A DNA stretch of 64,000 nt, from the NCBI GenBank assembly GCA_003254885.1, contig QANT01008315.1, forward strand, positions 47,037 through 111,036. The letters run 5' to 3'. The position numbers and the translations under genes were made by a program. Under the pieces are notes generated by a model. That model was given only the letters and a program-made list of their open reading frames with translations, did not search any database and was not told where the DNA came from. Below are positions 52,301-64,000 of the stretch, in pieces. This DNA comes from Purshia tridentata. Lineage: Eukaryota; Streptophyta; Magnoliopsida; Rosales; Rosaceae. The first letter of the stretch is position 1; the number at the start of each line of letters is the position of its first letter.

Positions 52301-55300
52301 TTGTGTCGACTATGATATGAAGTTTACACATCATGAAGATTTGTAGCAAACGGGATGATGACATTAGAAGAAAAAGTATGGTGCTTCGTATGCGCTTTAT
52401 TTGAAGTAAAGTATAATGATGTAAAGTTTAGCCATAGCTATTCTGTATACTAATAACTTTGTAAAAGATATTGTAAGGTCATGTGTTTGTACGCATGTTT
52501 TCAGTAAGTGTGGGTGTTCAGAGCACAGCTATGAGACTGATATTAAAGTTTCTATACAAGTTTAAGCTGATAACTGGGTATTTTATTTATATTTTATTGA
52601 AAACACTTGTATTTTATAATTTCTTATTTTTCTGAGTTTGCTTTCCTTTTGTGGAAGGGGGGTCCCGGTCAATCCCAGAACTTGGGGAGGAACTTTTCTA
52701 TGTGGATGCTGCTGGAGAGAGTACGGTTTTCTTTAGATGGTGTTGAATGTAACAAAATTGGTGTAGGTTATGAGGCTTTTAAAGGGCAGCCTAACTTTTG
52801 CTCTTCACCATTGTGGAGTTGCTTGCATAATCAGTTATGGAATTTCTGGGAGGTTTGTATATCCAGCCTGAAAACTGTACCTTCTTTAATGTATGCTCCT
52901 TATTATAGTCTTGTTTTATTATTGTTTCAATGTATTGCTGCAGTTACATATTGGTATTGATTTTTCTTGGTAGTTGTCTAATTGATTATGTTCTCATCAT
53001 GTTTTTGCATGCAATTGATTTAAAGTCGATTGGTATGTACTATTGCATTTGTAATCTGAAAGTTCCATAATTTCTTAAAGTTCTATACATACACTATGTT
53101 GAAATACATGTTCTATTATATGTCTTTATTAGAAATGCAGTAGTCTCTTTCCTTTTGTACAATGAGATATTTTAGAGGACTCTGGTTGTTTGTATTTGGT
53201 GCATAGTTCTTTTATAGTTGGTGTGAAACTTGGGATAAATTTTATTCTTTCTAACAGGCTGATCAAAACAGAATTGAGAGGAATCAGCTGCCACTTTATG
53301 GTGTGGAAGGAAGGTTTGAAAGGATAAACCAACATCCAGTTATGTGTCAGAAATTTTAGAATTACATTCACAAGGATTTCTATCATTTGGATTTATTTAT
53401 CATTTCTGATCGGGTGCAGAATGCAGGCACACATTCATTTTCCATAGGAGTCACAGAAGTTATCAATACAAATCTCTTGATAGAACTAAGTGCCGACGAC
53501 GTAGAATATGTCTACCAAAGGTTAGTATTTTAACAGGTGGTTATATTGACCAAAAGGCATGACTATCAACTCCTTGTAATGATTATGCTTCATTAATATG
53601 GATTTGAAATAATTGTTACATTGTATGGGCTAAATATTTCCTTAAGCACTTGCTGGTTCATGAAAGAAATAATGTATTCATAGACTTGCTGATTTAATTT
53701 CTAAGAATTTGTTTGTAACTTGATATGAACTTGGAAAAGTATATATTGTTGGCCTATTCCCTAATAACTTGAGTTTTTGAAATCTAGTTGTTCTTTAACA
53801 ACTAATATGTATCGTTTTCTTCACTTTGACATCTATAACCCAATTTCCAACATTGTTAAGCTTCATAAATTTTTTGGTCCTTGTTAGTTTCATTTATTGC
53901 AGACAGCTGCTTTATTATATTGTAGGAGTCCTGGCAAAATCTTAAGCATCAATATCCCAACCTTTGAGGCCCTTACTCAATTTGGAACTGCTACAATCAC
54001 AACTAAGAATACTGGTGAAGTGGAAGCATCATATAGCTTAACGGTAACCTATTGACTATTCTTAACTTCCTATTTAATTTTTAACGCAATATTGCCTTCC
54101 CCACACCCACACCCCCCCGGGGGGCCTTTTCGCCTTGATGTTTGGATTTCCTTAACTTAAGTAAACGAAGTTATAAGGTGCTGATACTTGCTTTTGGTTT
54201 TGGATTAGGACTGGCTACTAGGTTGTTATAATATAGTATATATATATATATACTCTCTGTTTTGATATGCTCCAGTTTTTTTTTTAAAGAATTAACAAGT
54301 TATGCTCATCCAATTGGCTTTAAGGTGTAATATTTTTGGTACTTTAACTTATTGTCAACTTTGCTTTCTTCTTATATGCGGAGGTGCTACAATTTGTTAA
54401 CATGTAGGTAAGATGCTAGAGTTAACATTGCTCCCAGTTTGGATCATTAGTGAAGCTCCAAATGAACTTAGTGACAGTCCTAATGCTTACATTTGGTTGT
54501 TATTATTACGTATGAAGGAAATTTATGTGTTTTGTGTTATTAATCATGAAATTCTACATATTGATATTTTCATACTTGTAAGTGAGAAACTACTTGAAAG
54601 GCATTATTCATTTTCAGCTCCAATGAATGGCTTTTGCAATACTTGTTTTCAGATGTGATGAATTTTCCTGTCTTGCAGTTTGATTGCTCAAGTGATGTCA
54701 CCCTTATGGAGGTACTTTTTTCCCTACTGTTCATTTAATTTTGTATTTCACATGATGATTATATAATTATGAAGAATACTGTTTTGCAGGAACAATTCTT
54801 TATTACGAAGCCAAAAGAAACGAAAACCCGGTCCTTCAAACTTTACCCAGCAACTGATCAAGCTGCAAAATATGTATGTGCAGGTAAGATTAGCCACAGT
54901 TCAGACTGCTGATAAAGTTTCTGAAAGTATTAATGCTGGGACTAATTTTTGGAGCTTGAATGCAGCTATACTTAAGGACTCTGATTATAATGAAGTAGAT
55001 CGAGCCGAGTGCCAATTTTCTACAACATCTACTGTCCTTGATAATGGATCACAGGTCTGGTTGTAGTTTTGAAATCAATGTTCTACCCTGTAGTTAATCC
55101 CTTTGAGAAGGATGTTAATAAGTTTACTAAATCCCTGTATGTGAGGCCGTGTAGATCTATAAAATTCAGCATGTGTCTGAATTTAAGATAACGGCTGAGA
55201 TTTGACACTTTTGAAATATTATAAATGTTGATTGATATGATGCATGCCACTCAAAAGTCATTAATTGCTGCAGGGTACTCCCTTTAATCCACCAAAGACA

Positions 55301-56323
55301 GGTACAACTGGCTTCTTTGACTCTATTGAAAGCATTTGGAACAACCTGTGGAAAATTTTGGTAGATTTCGTCTCCGGAGAATCTTGCAGGTAGTTGATAG
55401 TTGATTGTAAGAACATATCGTGCTATTCACATTTTTAATTTTGTTTTGGGTGGCAAGAAAGGGTTGTTTGATTGAGTCTTTTTATTCCTTGCAACCTCTC
55501 TAGCATAGATAATGCATTTTCAAAATGCTGGTTGCATTCTGACCATCCATTATCATGTAATTTTTCATGTGTGTGTGTGTGTGTATCTATCTTTAGAATA
55601 GTATTAAATCTTGTACATTTTAATATTCTTCTGATTTTATTGAAATCTTGTCCATTTCTTCTCTCTTTCTCTCTCTCTTCTTTTGGTAGAAGGAAATGCT
55701 CCGGATTCTTTGACTTCAGATGCCATATACAATATATATGTATGAGTTGGATTGTGATGTTTGGTCTAATTTTGGCAATCTTTCCAACAGGTAAACCTAT
55801 TTTTTCAGAGAGTATAATTTTTTATATTCTCATGAACAAAATAAGTATATTATAAGTGGATGATTTTGGAGATACAACATATACATAATAATGATAGTAT
55901 ATTATGCATTGAGCTGCAGCGATTGTGCTACTGTGGCTGTTACATCAAAAGGGACTTTTTGATCCTTTATATGACTGGTGGGAAGATCATTTTTGGGATG
56001 ATAATCAGAGTACAAAGGATATTCAGAGGCACAAAATTGATGTAGACTGCCCACGCATTCATGTTCATAAACATCATGGTGATGAAGCAAGGCACCACAA
56101 GCATGGTTCTCATTATAAGCGAAGACACATTCACAATGATCACAGGCAGAACCATTTTGAAAGAGGCAGTGATTATGATTACCATCTTCACCATGTCCAC
56201 AAAGACAAGCACAAGCATCGGCGAAGTAAGAATTCAAGTGTTGTTATGCAGAAAGTTGATGAAGATACTGGTTACCATGGTCAGAAAAAAGAAAGGAGAC
56301 TAACAAAAGTCTATCCAAAGTGA
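49361..56323 (+). CDS. HAP2: HAP2/GCS1 gamete membrane fusogen
   Basis: HAP2 (GCS1) is the class II-like fusogen on the sperm surface needed for gamete fusion in flowering plants. Eighteen exons join to 712 residues: 49361-49561, 49681-49824, 49909-49997, 50196-50235, 50565-50622, 50722-50782, 51292-51370, 51754-51888, 52658-52852, 53258-53338, 53420-53520, 53926-54043, 54679-54711, 54790-54883, 54966-55054, 55274-55389, 55690-55790, 55920-56323. A signal peptide (1-30) precedes the cysteine-rich ectodomain with the conserved CCPCGPQRR and [16 protein letters not shown] motifs. A membrane helix (about 550-580) is followed by a long histidine-rich cytoplasmic tail, typical of plant HAP2. The intron after 49997 begins GC rather than GT; phase and family conservation (KICERL) require it. 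No disabling change seen. Confidence 0.95.
54236..54251. repeat. (TA)n microsatellite in a HAP2 intron
   Basis: A short TA run in the intron before exon 13. Confidence 0.8.
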
Positions 56324-56814
56324 CCGGACACAATCAAGTGAAGCAAAAGTGAATTTGGAGCAAAAGTGAATTTGATAAGTACATGGGCTGTTGGGTAACA
56401 ATCAGTTTAAGCTGCATTGCTGAACAGAACAGTGGCACTTAAAACTGACACCGTCTTATATGGTAGGGGTACATTAAAGTATTATACTCATTAAGTGAAA
56501 CTTCTTAGTTATGCAGCTCCTTTCTATTACCTCTCAACTTTTTTTGGGTGCCCTATTTATTTCCTCTCCCTGCAACATCTTTTAGTAATTACAATGGTCA
56601 CTAACAATAATAGTTAAGTGGTTTTCAGGCCAAGATATATGCATGACTTTTTATAAAAACTAGCCTCTCTTTTAAAACTAGCAGCTTTATATAACTTTTT
56701 AAGAATAGTCCAAAACTGGTGCACACAACAGAAAGCACTGCTTGAAAGAAAACATACAAAATCAATTTCTGTGAAAGGAACCATTTCTGTGAGACTCACA
56801 CCCAAACTCACCCT
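56324..56814 (+). other. HAP2 3' UTR
   Basis: The sequence after the stop carries a short internal direct repeat (gcaaaagtgaatttg twice near 56342-56371). This region has a degraded copy at 58500-58660. Confidence 0.6.
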
Positions 56815-57490
56815 CACCTGAAATGTGAATGTCATTGATTTGTATTCTTTCCATGTAAGTCCAGAATCAGCATTTGCCCTTTGTTTTACAATCATTTCAT
56901 GTTCTTCCTGGCACAAGACATATTAGGTGGGGTAACAATGACTGTTGTGAAATCAATAGGCATGGTTTGAAATAGTTTTGGAGTTCAGATAGTTAATTGC
57001 TTTAGCACCAAAGGATCGTCTGAAAGGAGCTTGACAGCAAGAGTTACAGCTTGTGAAGTTGTTTCAAAGTTCGCGAAAAGCAGTCGGGACTATTCCCTTT
57101 TTGTCAAGTTCTTCAAGCACATAATCAAAAAAGTCGATTGGTTGCTTTGGGGCTTTGCTCGTCTTTCCTGTAGCATGTTTTTCATCACTCTCATTGCTCT
57201 TTTCCTACCGTGATGAGAAAATGTTGAAAGTCAAGACCAAGAGACTATAAATTGTTTTCAAAATCAAACTCATAGTTTTAATCAAAGAAAGAAATGAATA
57301 TTATGATCATGAAAGTGGTGGAACAGATTGATATATATTTTGAAAATGGTGCAACATATTGATATTCTTGAGGTATTTGAAAATGGGGCCATACAAGAAA
57401 CCTATACTTTGTCGTCCCATAATCTTTATGGATAATTTAAGTGGTCTTCCCACCAGATTAGTATATTGAATATTGGCCCATATCTATACG
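56815..57490 (-). pseudogene. CYP87-type P450 pseudogene
   Basis: Minus-strand blocks match the intact CYP87 gene downstream: 56815-56910 (exon 5, with the ggaaagaatacaaatcaatg match), 56995-57212 (exon 4, I-helix region, with a deletion) and 57365-57490 (part of exon 2). The heme exon and the start are missing and frames are interrupted. It faces the intact HAP2 gene tail-to-tail. Confidence 0.87.
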
Positions 57491-57499
57491 TAAAAAGTG

Positions 57500-58497
57500 C
57501 AAAATGCAGTATTATTGTTATGTTCTTGTTTTTTACTAAATGCAACTTACTTTTGGTTCTAACATCCACATCTTACAAATCAAAATAAAAAAAACTGAAA
57601 CCATTATCGAAGTTTGTTCTCCGGTTTATGGTCAAAGTTTATTGGGATGTATAGAATTTATTGGTCAAACTCTAGAGATGAATCCTATATCATAAGCCTG
57701 AGCCCCTCCAGACCGATTTGACTCAATACGAGTTTAGGTGGGCCAAGCTATGATAAACTTCTGGGCCAGATTAGGCCAGAATATTGACCAGCATGTATGA
57801 ATTATGCACAGGGTTTGAAGAACATTAATAGATCTCTTAGCTTGCAACTTCCCTACAATTTAATGTCACTTAAACTATAAAGCTTATCGAGGTAGAAATC
57901 TTAATTATACATACCCTTTCAAGTGTGAAATCCTACATTTAAGCTTATTTGTGAGATCTCTCATGAGCTCACTATACATTGTATTTCGATAATTGGAATT
58001 GTTATAATATTTTTTTGTCTCTATTGAAGGATTGTGCTTGCAGAATACCAAATTAATCGAAAATCATTTGACCGTTGATAAAATAATCACAATTTCAAGT
58101 GATTATCAAAATATTTTGTTCTGATAGTTTAATGATATCCGATTTACTTAAATGGCTCAAATCGTTTAAATACTATATGAAATAGGCCCCTATGAGAGAT
58201 TTCATACCCACACTTGAAGAAGCCCGCTTAATTATATATATAAATTTATCAATAGAGAGTTATCACCTTTTACCTTTTGAATGAAGTAAGAAGCTTTTCA
58301 ATTTGTACATATTTATAAAAAAAATTAGATTACAGGTATGTGATTGAAAAAATTGAAACTATAAAACTGGTATGAAAAACAGTCAAACTACAAGGGCTGA
58401 ATTATTTATTTCCTCTAATTTTATTTAAAAATCGAATATAGCTATATTTATAATAGTAATGTTCACCTCATTTTATACAATACATTTAGTAAAATTC
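57500..58497. other. Intergenic between the CYP87 duplication units
   Basis: AT-rich sequence with no gene that I can support. Confidence 0.5.
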
Positions 58498-58660
58498 AAG
58501 ATACTGGATACCATGGAGAAACCCAAGAAAGGACCAGGCACCATCAAGTGAAGCAAGAGTGAATTTGGTAAGTTCATGGGCTGTTGTCTGTTGGTAACAA
58601 CCAGTTCAAGCTCATGGGTGAAGTTTTTAAGTGAAACTTCTTTGTATGACTTTGGCATTT
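58498..58660 (+). pseudogene. HAP2 3'-end relic
   Basis: Resembles the HAP2 C-terminal codons and 3' UTR (compare 56255-56420). Shared strings include gatactgg, taccatgg, aatcaagtgaag against atcaagtgaagc, and tcatgggctgttg against acatgggctgttg. It ends about 480 bases before the intact CYP87 stop, the same tail-to-tail layout as the true HAP2 with the CYP87 pseudogene. Confidence 0.75.
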
Positions 58661-58817
58661 CTGTGATGTTTTTGTTGCAGTACTACTGGGTGGTTTCTAT
58701 TTAAATTAAAAAAAAAAAAAAAGAGATGGTGCTGAAACATTTCACTAGTATATCTTCATTATGATAAACTGTATCATATGTTGGGTCCTATATTTGTCTG
58801 TAACCTGCTTCTCCCTT

Positions 58818-58862
58818 TTTTTGTCTTTTTTTTTTTTTTTTTNTTTTTTTTTTTTTTTTTTT
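58818..58862. repeat. Poly-T tract with one ambiguous base
   Basis: A long T run with an N at 58843. The length is probably uncertain in the assembly. Confidence 0.95.
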
Positions 58863-59139
58863 GCTGCTTCGACCCCCATTACACAATCAAACATTGAGAA
58901 AAATTGAAATAGAAGCATAAAACTTTGTGTGTGACCCTAAGCAAAAATATATGTCGGTCTTTGTTTGTGAAGGGACAATGATAGTTGCCTTTCCTCTTTG
59001 TACATTTTTCATATGTGATGTTGATCAGTCATCCTCTTGGCAGCTTGAGAATAGCAATCCTAGTGGGAAATATGTGAAGGTGGATTTTCCCAGAATTTTT
59101 TGTTCAAGCATCTGGAGTTAAATCCTGTTTCCTTTTCCC

Positions 59140-61387
59140 TTATCTCTTCTCTGATATCTGAATGTGAAAACCATCTGGAAATTGTAAACCGGGAGTTCTG
59201 ACTATATTTCCTCCTCTGATTGCTTCCCACCTGGAAAAAATTGGATGTGAACATGTTAGTCTCTTCCTCCTTACATTTCTCTCTCCCTATCCAATTGCAG
59301 GACACTCTTACCTGTACTTTGTAACCAAGCAATGGAGAAAAACAGCCATTTGCACCTTAGTAAAGTCTGTTCCAACGCAGAATCTCATGCCACCACCAAA
59401 AGCCATGAAATGTTTGGATGCACCATTTATTTCCACTCCCTGGTATTCCACCATTTTGTTTAGTATAAGTGAGGGCTAAGAGTAATGCTTTTAGTGGTTT
59501 TCCAAGATCAATTATTTTATAGTACTAAGCAGCTTGCAGATAAACTAGAGAAATGCCTTGTCAGATATTCTATTTCTAATTTTCTACCCACCTCCCATCT
59601 AGATGGATTGAAGGCCACAGGATCTTCATATTTTTCTGGGTTTAAGTGTACTGCTGGGGGACACACCATAACTGCCCAACCTGCTGGAATGGCATATCCT
59701 GCAGAATTGGTAATATGTCAAATTAGGATGATATTTGTGAGTTTGCAACTGAATTAATTCTATGTTTGGAAAAAAAAAAAAAAAAAACTGTATATCATTC
59801 CTACATACCTTTAAAATGTATCTCTCTTATTGCTTTGCGAAAGATACCTGGAACTATATTTGCTAGTCTAACCGTTTCGTTGATGAGCTGCAAGTTGAAA
59901 AAGTCAGTTTGTAAAACAGAGCTATGAACAGCAAATTATTTTGTGCATTTGCCTTCTGAATGCTGACAGTGGAAGTGTGAGACTAACCTGAAATGTGAAT
60001 GTCATTGATTTGTATTCTTTCCATGAAAGTCCAGAATCTGCATTTTCCCTTTGTTTCAAAATCATTTCATGTTCTTCCTGGCATTTGATAGAAATATCAA
60101 GAACAAGTTAGGTGAGGTAACAATAACGATTGGGAAATCAATAACTTGGCTTGAAATTCTTTGAGAGTTCAGACCGTTAATTGCTTAAGCACCGGAGGAT
60201 GGTCTGACAGAAACTTGACGGCTAAAGTTATAGCCAGCGAAGTTGTTTCAAAGCTCGCAAAAAGTAGCACAAACATTAAATCCAAAGAAATGTCCTCTGT
60301 CAGGATTGTTCCCTCTTTCTTAAGTTCTTCAAGCACATAATCGAAAAAATCGATTGGCTGCTTTCGGGGATTTGCTCGTCTTTCGTGTAGCTGGTTTTTC
60401 AGCATTCTCATTGTCCTTTTTCTTCCCTGAGAAATTGTTTTTGAAGTAAAATGATTCAAACTTTATAACTTTTGTCCATTAATTCATGAAGAAATGAATG
60501 TTGTGAATGATACTGGTGCAACATATTTATGTTTACCTGTAAACATTTGTGATAAGCTGTTCCAGGGATGTTCAAAGGGAAGGATATCAATCCCTGAATA
60601 AATGCAACGAAGCTTTCCCTTAGATTCTCCGAGGACTCGTTTGAATCATAACTGATAAGTTTCTTTGCAGTGAGATCAAATATCATCTGCAACAACCGAA
60701 TAAATCAGATTCAAACAAGACATTCTTGGTACTTTTTAAAGAGAAGAACAAAGGTTAGCCTGAAATTACACTTGCAGTTGCGTCTTTTAATTCTATAATA
60801 TCCTGACATGACCATTGTTGTAGTCTTCTGAGTGCTGCCTGTTCAATTTCAGGTATCATCTTCTTGAGGCTTTCAGGGCCAAAGAGCTGCAGCACCATGT
60901 TCTTGAGGTATTTGTACATGAACCCATGCAAGGAACCCACATTTTGTTTGCCAAAAATCTCTGTGAAGGTATCTGGGTACCAGCTTTGAAACAACTTTCC
61001 CTCTTGTTGGAAGACAAAGTGATTCAGAGCCGGGTCTGTTGATACTATTACTGGTCTTCCCACCAAACTAGTCTTGAATATTGGCCCATATCTGGAAAAT
61101 GAAATATTCAGAATACACGTTAAGAAGATGAAAAAGAAGTAGAAGATTGCATGAAATCTTTTACAAGGAAGTAGCTGGTTATCAGAATTTCACCTTTTCA
61201 TCCTTTTCTTGATGAAGGGAGGGATATCAGAAGAGGTGTTGGGAGTGAAGAAGTGTAAGGTCTCTCCAAGTAGTGGCCAACCCATTGAACCAGGTGGAAG
61301 TTTGCCATTGTATCTGGGATTTCTCCGGCTATAAACCCAATGTGTAATGCATATAATAACCAATGCTCCAATGCACAAAGCCCACAT
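59140..61387 (-). CDS. CYP87A: Cytochrome P450, CYP87 family (CYP87A-like)
   Basis: A microsomal monooxygenase of the CYP85 clan, whose CYP87 members act on triterpenoids or related lipids or have unknown substrates. Nine minus-strand exons: 61387-61194, 61091-60770, 60686-60537, 60426-60175, 60077-59988, 59887-59809, 59698-59592, 59439-59312, 59230-59140. They join to 470 residues. An N-terminal membrane anchor is followed by the PPGSMGWPLLGETL hinge. The I-helix reads ASFETT (about 279-284) where AGTDTT-like sequence is usual in other families, a known CYP85-clan variant. ExxR is ETVR (340-343), FNPSRW replaces PERF, and the heme loop is FGGGMRFCVG with Cys about 419. All junctions are in phase and the protein looks functional. 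A broken copy lies at 56815-57490. Confidence 0.93.
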
Positions 61388-61419
61388 CTTGCCAAACTGT
61401 CAGTTCAAGCTCAGAGGAG

Positions 61420-62180
61420 ATGTTGAACTGAAAAAAGAACAGATATGCTGGACTTGATTTTTAAACAGAAAAGTAAAGGACAGTATGAGATTGCCAGAAA
61501 TGAGAATAAGGAAACGCTGGCATGTATCTGATCAACATCCATTGGGAGATCTTCTTAAATAGACAGGCCAGAACTTCCAACTTGTCAGAAAAATAATATT
61601 AATTTTAGCTTTTTTTGTTTTTTGAAGTTGGTGTCAAAATGATATATTAGTTGAAGATAGGATAAAATATCTTAGAATAATTCTGTCTAGAGGACACTTA
61701 TTACTTATTACCCTTTGTCAACGCCATCTCTAAACTTGTGTTTAAGATCAGCCTTGCATGACTATGAAGCTCACAGGATGCTTCCTCTTTCTTCTCTCTA
61801 TTAGTGAATGATTTTTGATTATTGTTAGGATTGCATATAGCACCAAGCTGAAGAAGCACGAGGGCAGAATTCTGGCCTTTTTTTAGGAGTTTTTGCAGGA
61901 ACAGGACACTTCCCTAGATTTTGAGCAGATAGAGGTTCACAGTATATGTCTAGCTAAGCTTAGGCATCTGAAACCAACGCCAGTGGACCTTTAATTACTA
62001 AAATGTCAAAAATTTAATTGGGTTTTTACCAGTACATGATCTGAAATCTTATAAATATCTATGCTAAATACTATAGAGAATAGTATCTATGAGATGTTGT
62101 AGTTTCATTTTCTTTGTATCTTCGTTTGTTAGAATGAGATCTTTTCCTAGATATTTGTCAGATGCTATCTTAGTCTAACA
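61420..62180. other. Upstream region of the CYP87 gene
   Basis: The probable leader and promoter side of CYP87. Nothing specific is recognised apart from AT-rich DNA. Confidence 0.4.
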
Positions 62181-62181
62181 C

Positions 62182-62253
62182 TCTCAATCTTAATGCATAC
62201 ATCAGTGTTGATCTAAATGGACTCAATCTTAATGCATACATCAGAGTTGATCC
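62182..62253. repeat. Short direct repeat, period 40
   Basis: ctcaatcttaatgcatacat occurs at 62182 and 62222, followed in each copy by cag(t/a)gttgatc. Confidence 0.85.
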
Positions 62254-63520
62254 CAAATATGCATATATGGTTTTGTACAAAATTTCATATTGAAAAATTT
62301 CAAGGAGTACCAGTAGGTTGCTAATTGCCTAATTGCTAAGCTAGTTGATCAAATTAACCAATTTGGACACATAGAGCACCGCCCCATTGAGCCACGGACT
62401 AAATGGGATGCAAAACCACAAATGTAGGTGTAGGTCACTGTGAATCATGATCCACAATTATTTGCAAGTTTTACATTATATAATGTTTAATCTTATCTGT
62501 CATCACACTATATGAGAGTTTCACATGTAGTACATACATCAATGGAGCTTAGGCTATGCTTAGGGTAGAAAACATAAGTATTGGAGACCCTCCAACTTTG
62601 TCTGGAGGTTATTTTTCTTTTGACTTCTTGTATGCAAATCTGAAATTTAGTGTCACCCATTATCTGGGTTTACAAAGCTAAAGTTCAATGTCATTGCTAG
62701 GCTTGTACCTGGTGTATTTATAGCTCACTGGAAAAAGTTCATCTATAATACAAGAATGTGACAGTAAATAATCTTTATGAGAAATTCTTACAAACCATCG
62801 TTATATGCAATTCTTTTTACATTTATTTTTTAAGTATCGATCACCTAATTAGTTATTATGAAAACAACATTCTATATACAAGTCTTTTTGAAAAGTCTTG
62901 GACTTTTCCAACAATAATGACAGCTCAAATTGGTCATAGCATAAAAGCCTTGTTGTGAGGACAAGATTTCTGCTATCTTAGACCTTTAAAATAAGGTTTT
63001 TTGTTTTTTTTCGATTTCGATTTTTGTTTTTTGATCATTAAGTAAGGTTTAACATGGAAAATCGTCATGTCTGGTGGAGGACTTAGAATTTGGGGGTCCT
63101 ACCTGTCTTGATTCTACAACGGCAAAAATCAGATGGTGGGAACCCAATCAAACAAAAGGGTCCACATCTGAAGATCTCATATGTATAGTTTCAATTAATT
63201 ATATTGGATGACTTCACCACCCTCATTTTGTCTTCCAAATTCCAATCTTATAATCACAGGGTGGCACTACCTGTATTAGGAAATTTGTGTGGGTGTCATT
63301 AACCATCAATTTTTTTTAGTGGATTAATTGGAATAAGCAAATTATGAATGACGAGAGATTTTCAGTTTGGCAATCGTGTGAGGTGTATGGTGCCACCTCC
63401 AATAATATATATTAGGTTCATTGATTTTAAATATCAAATTTTAATAACTTTTTAGTTACTAGTTAAAAAGTCAAACAAAATTATAAAGTATGAGGTAGTA
63501 GAATTCGCAAATATTATATC
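62254..63520. other. Intergenic, no gene recognised
   Basis: AT-rich with short frames only. No exon or RNA gene that I can support. Confidence 0.5.
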
Positions 63521-63526
63521 ACATAT

Positions 63527-63860
63527 CACTACAATAAAAAAAATATATATATTACATTAATTTATACTATATTGTATTAAAATTTAAAAAAAATTTCAAT
63601 TTAATCACAACTTGACTGTGACTATCTCTCAATTTAGTTGTGAGTGTCTCACGTACAATTTAATTGTGACTGTCTTGGTAAGTTGAAAGAGACAACTCTC
63701 ACTATGATACTAGGTATTATTTTGACTTCTATTTATACTATATTGTAGTATAATTTCTCTTGAAAAAAATTCAATTTAGTCATAAATTAACTGTGACTGT
63801 CTCACAATTTAACTGTAACTGTCGTTCAATTACAACTAAATTTGAAGTTGAAACTGCATT
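63527..63860. mobile_element. Possible CACTA-type element end
   Basis: A cactacaataaa tip (63527) resembles CACTA terminal repeats. It is followed by several copies of a tgtgactgtct / aatttaattgtgac motif, like the subterminal repeats of such elements. The opposite end is not visible in the window. Confidence 0.3.
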
Positions 63861-64000
63861 AACCAACTTCCAAGACAGTATAAAAGTCTCAAGGGCATTT
63901 TTGTCAAATGATGATACATTTTAACTAATCATGATCGATCAGATGTGGGTCAAAGGACAAAAATTTCAAATGAAAAGGCCCAAACAAAGGGGCTAACATG

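Noticed and set aside
56061-56303. Additional small proteins in other frames of the HAP2 His-rich tail
   Set aside because: Low-complexity CAT/CAC-rich sequence leaves several frames open; only the HAP2 frame joins in phase to the preceding exon.

Overview
The window is 64 kb of nuclear DNA from a dicot plant. It holds eleven intact protein-coding genes, most with many GT-AG introns, in an AT-rich background with small fold-back transposons, simple repeats and gene fragments. A Rosaceae source (Prunus or a relative) is my inference from the style of the beta-glucosidase and of the CYP71 and CYP87 P450s; the sequence does not prove it. I joined exons by hand from splice signals, reading phase and family conservation, and every assembled CDS closes in frame.

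Layout: (+) GH1 beta-glucosidase 1417-4853; (-) LRR receptor-like pseudokinase 5543-8830; (-) mTERF gene 11771-13132 with a broken tandem copy 14177-15537; (+) NOP56 17767-21188; (+) adenylate kinase 22938-25627; (-) M18 aspartyl aminopeptidase 26514-30452; (+) O-fucosyltransferase-family protein 32084-34644; (-) CYP71-type P450 36118-37760 flanked by P450 and O-fucosyltransferase fragments; (+) mitochondrial pyruvate carrier MPC1 40284-41134; (-) WDR74/NSA1-like WD protein 41959-46289; (+) gamete fusogen HAP2/GCS1 49361-56323; (-) CYP87-type P450 59140-61387 with a CYP87 pseudogene at about 56815-57490.

Functional links are loose, as is usual for a plant chromosome. NOP56 and the WDR74/NSA1 homologue both serve ribosome assembly in the nucleolus. 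They, adenylate kinase and MPC1 carry telo-box motifs in their promoters or leaders. The glucosidase and the two P450s are specialised-metabolism types, but housekeeping genes separate them, so I do not call a biosynthetic cluster.

I found no clearly undescribed system. The most unusual structure is duplication. At two independent places a convergent pair (3' end of a + strand housekeeping gene facing a - strand P450) has been locally duplicated. In each case one intact P450 remains beside P450 relics and orphan 3' ends of the neighbour (34.0-38.5 kb and 56.3-61.4 kb). Other points are a tandem mTERF duplication with one frameshift and one stop, a 250-bp tandem duplication in the MPC1 leader, a GC-AG intron in HAP2, a fragment of a WDR74-like exon inserted upstream of its own gene, and duplicated TATA boxes before the glucosidase.
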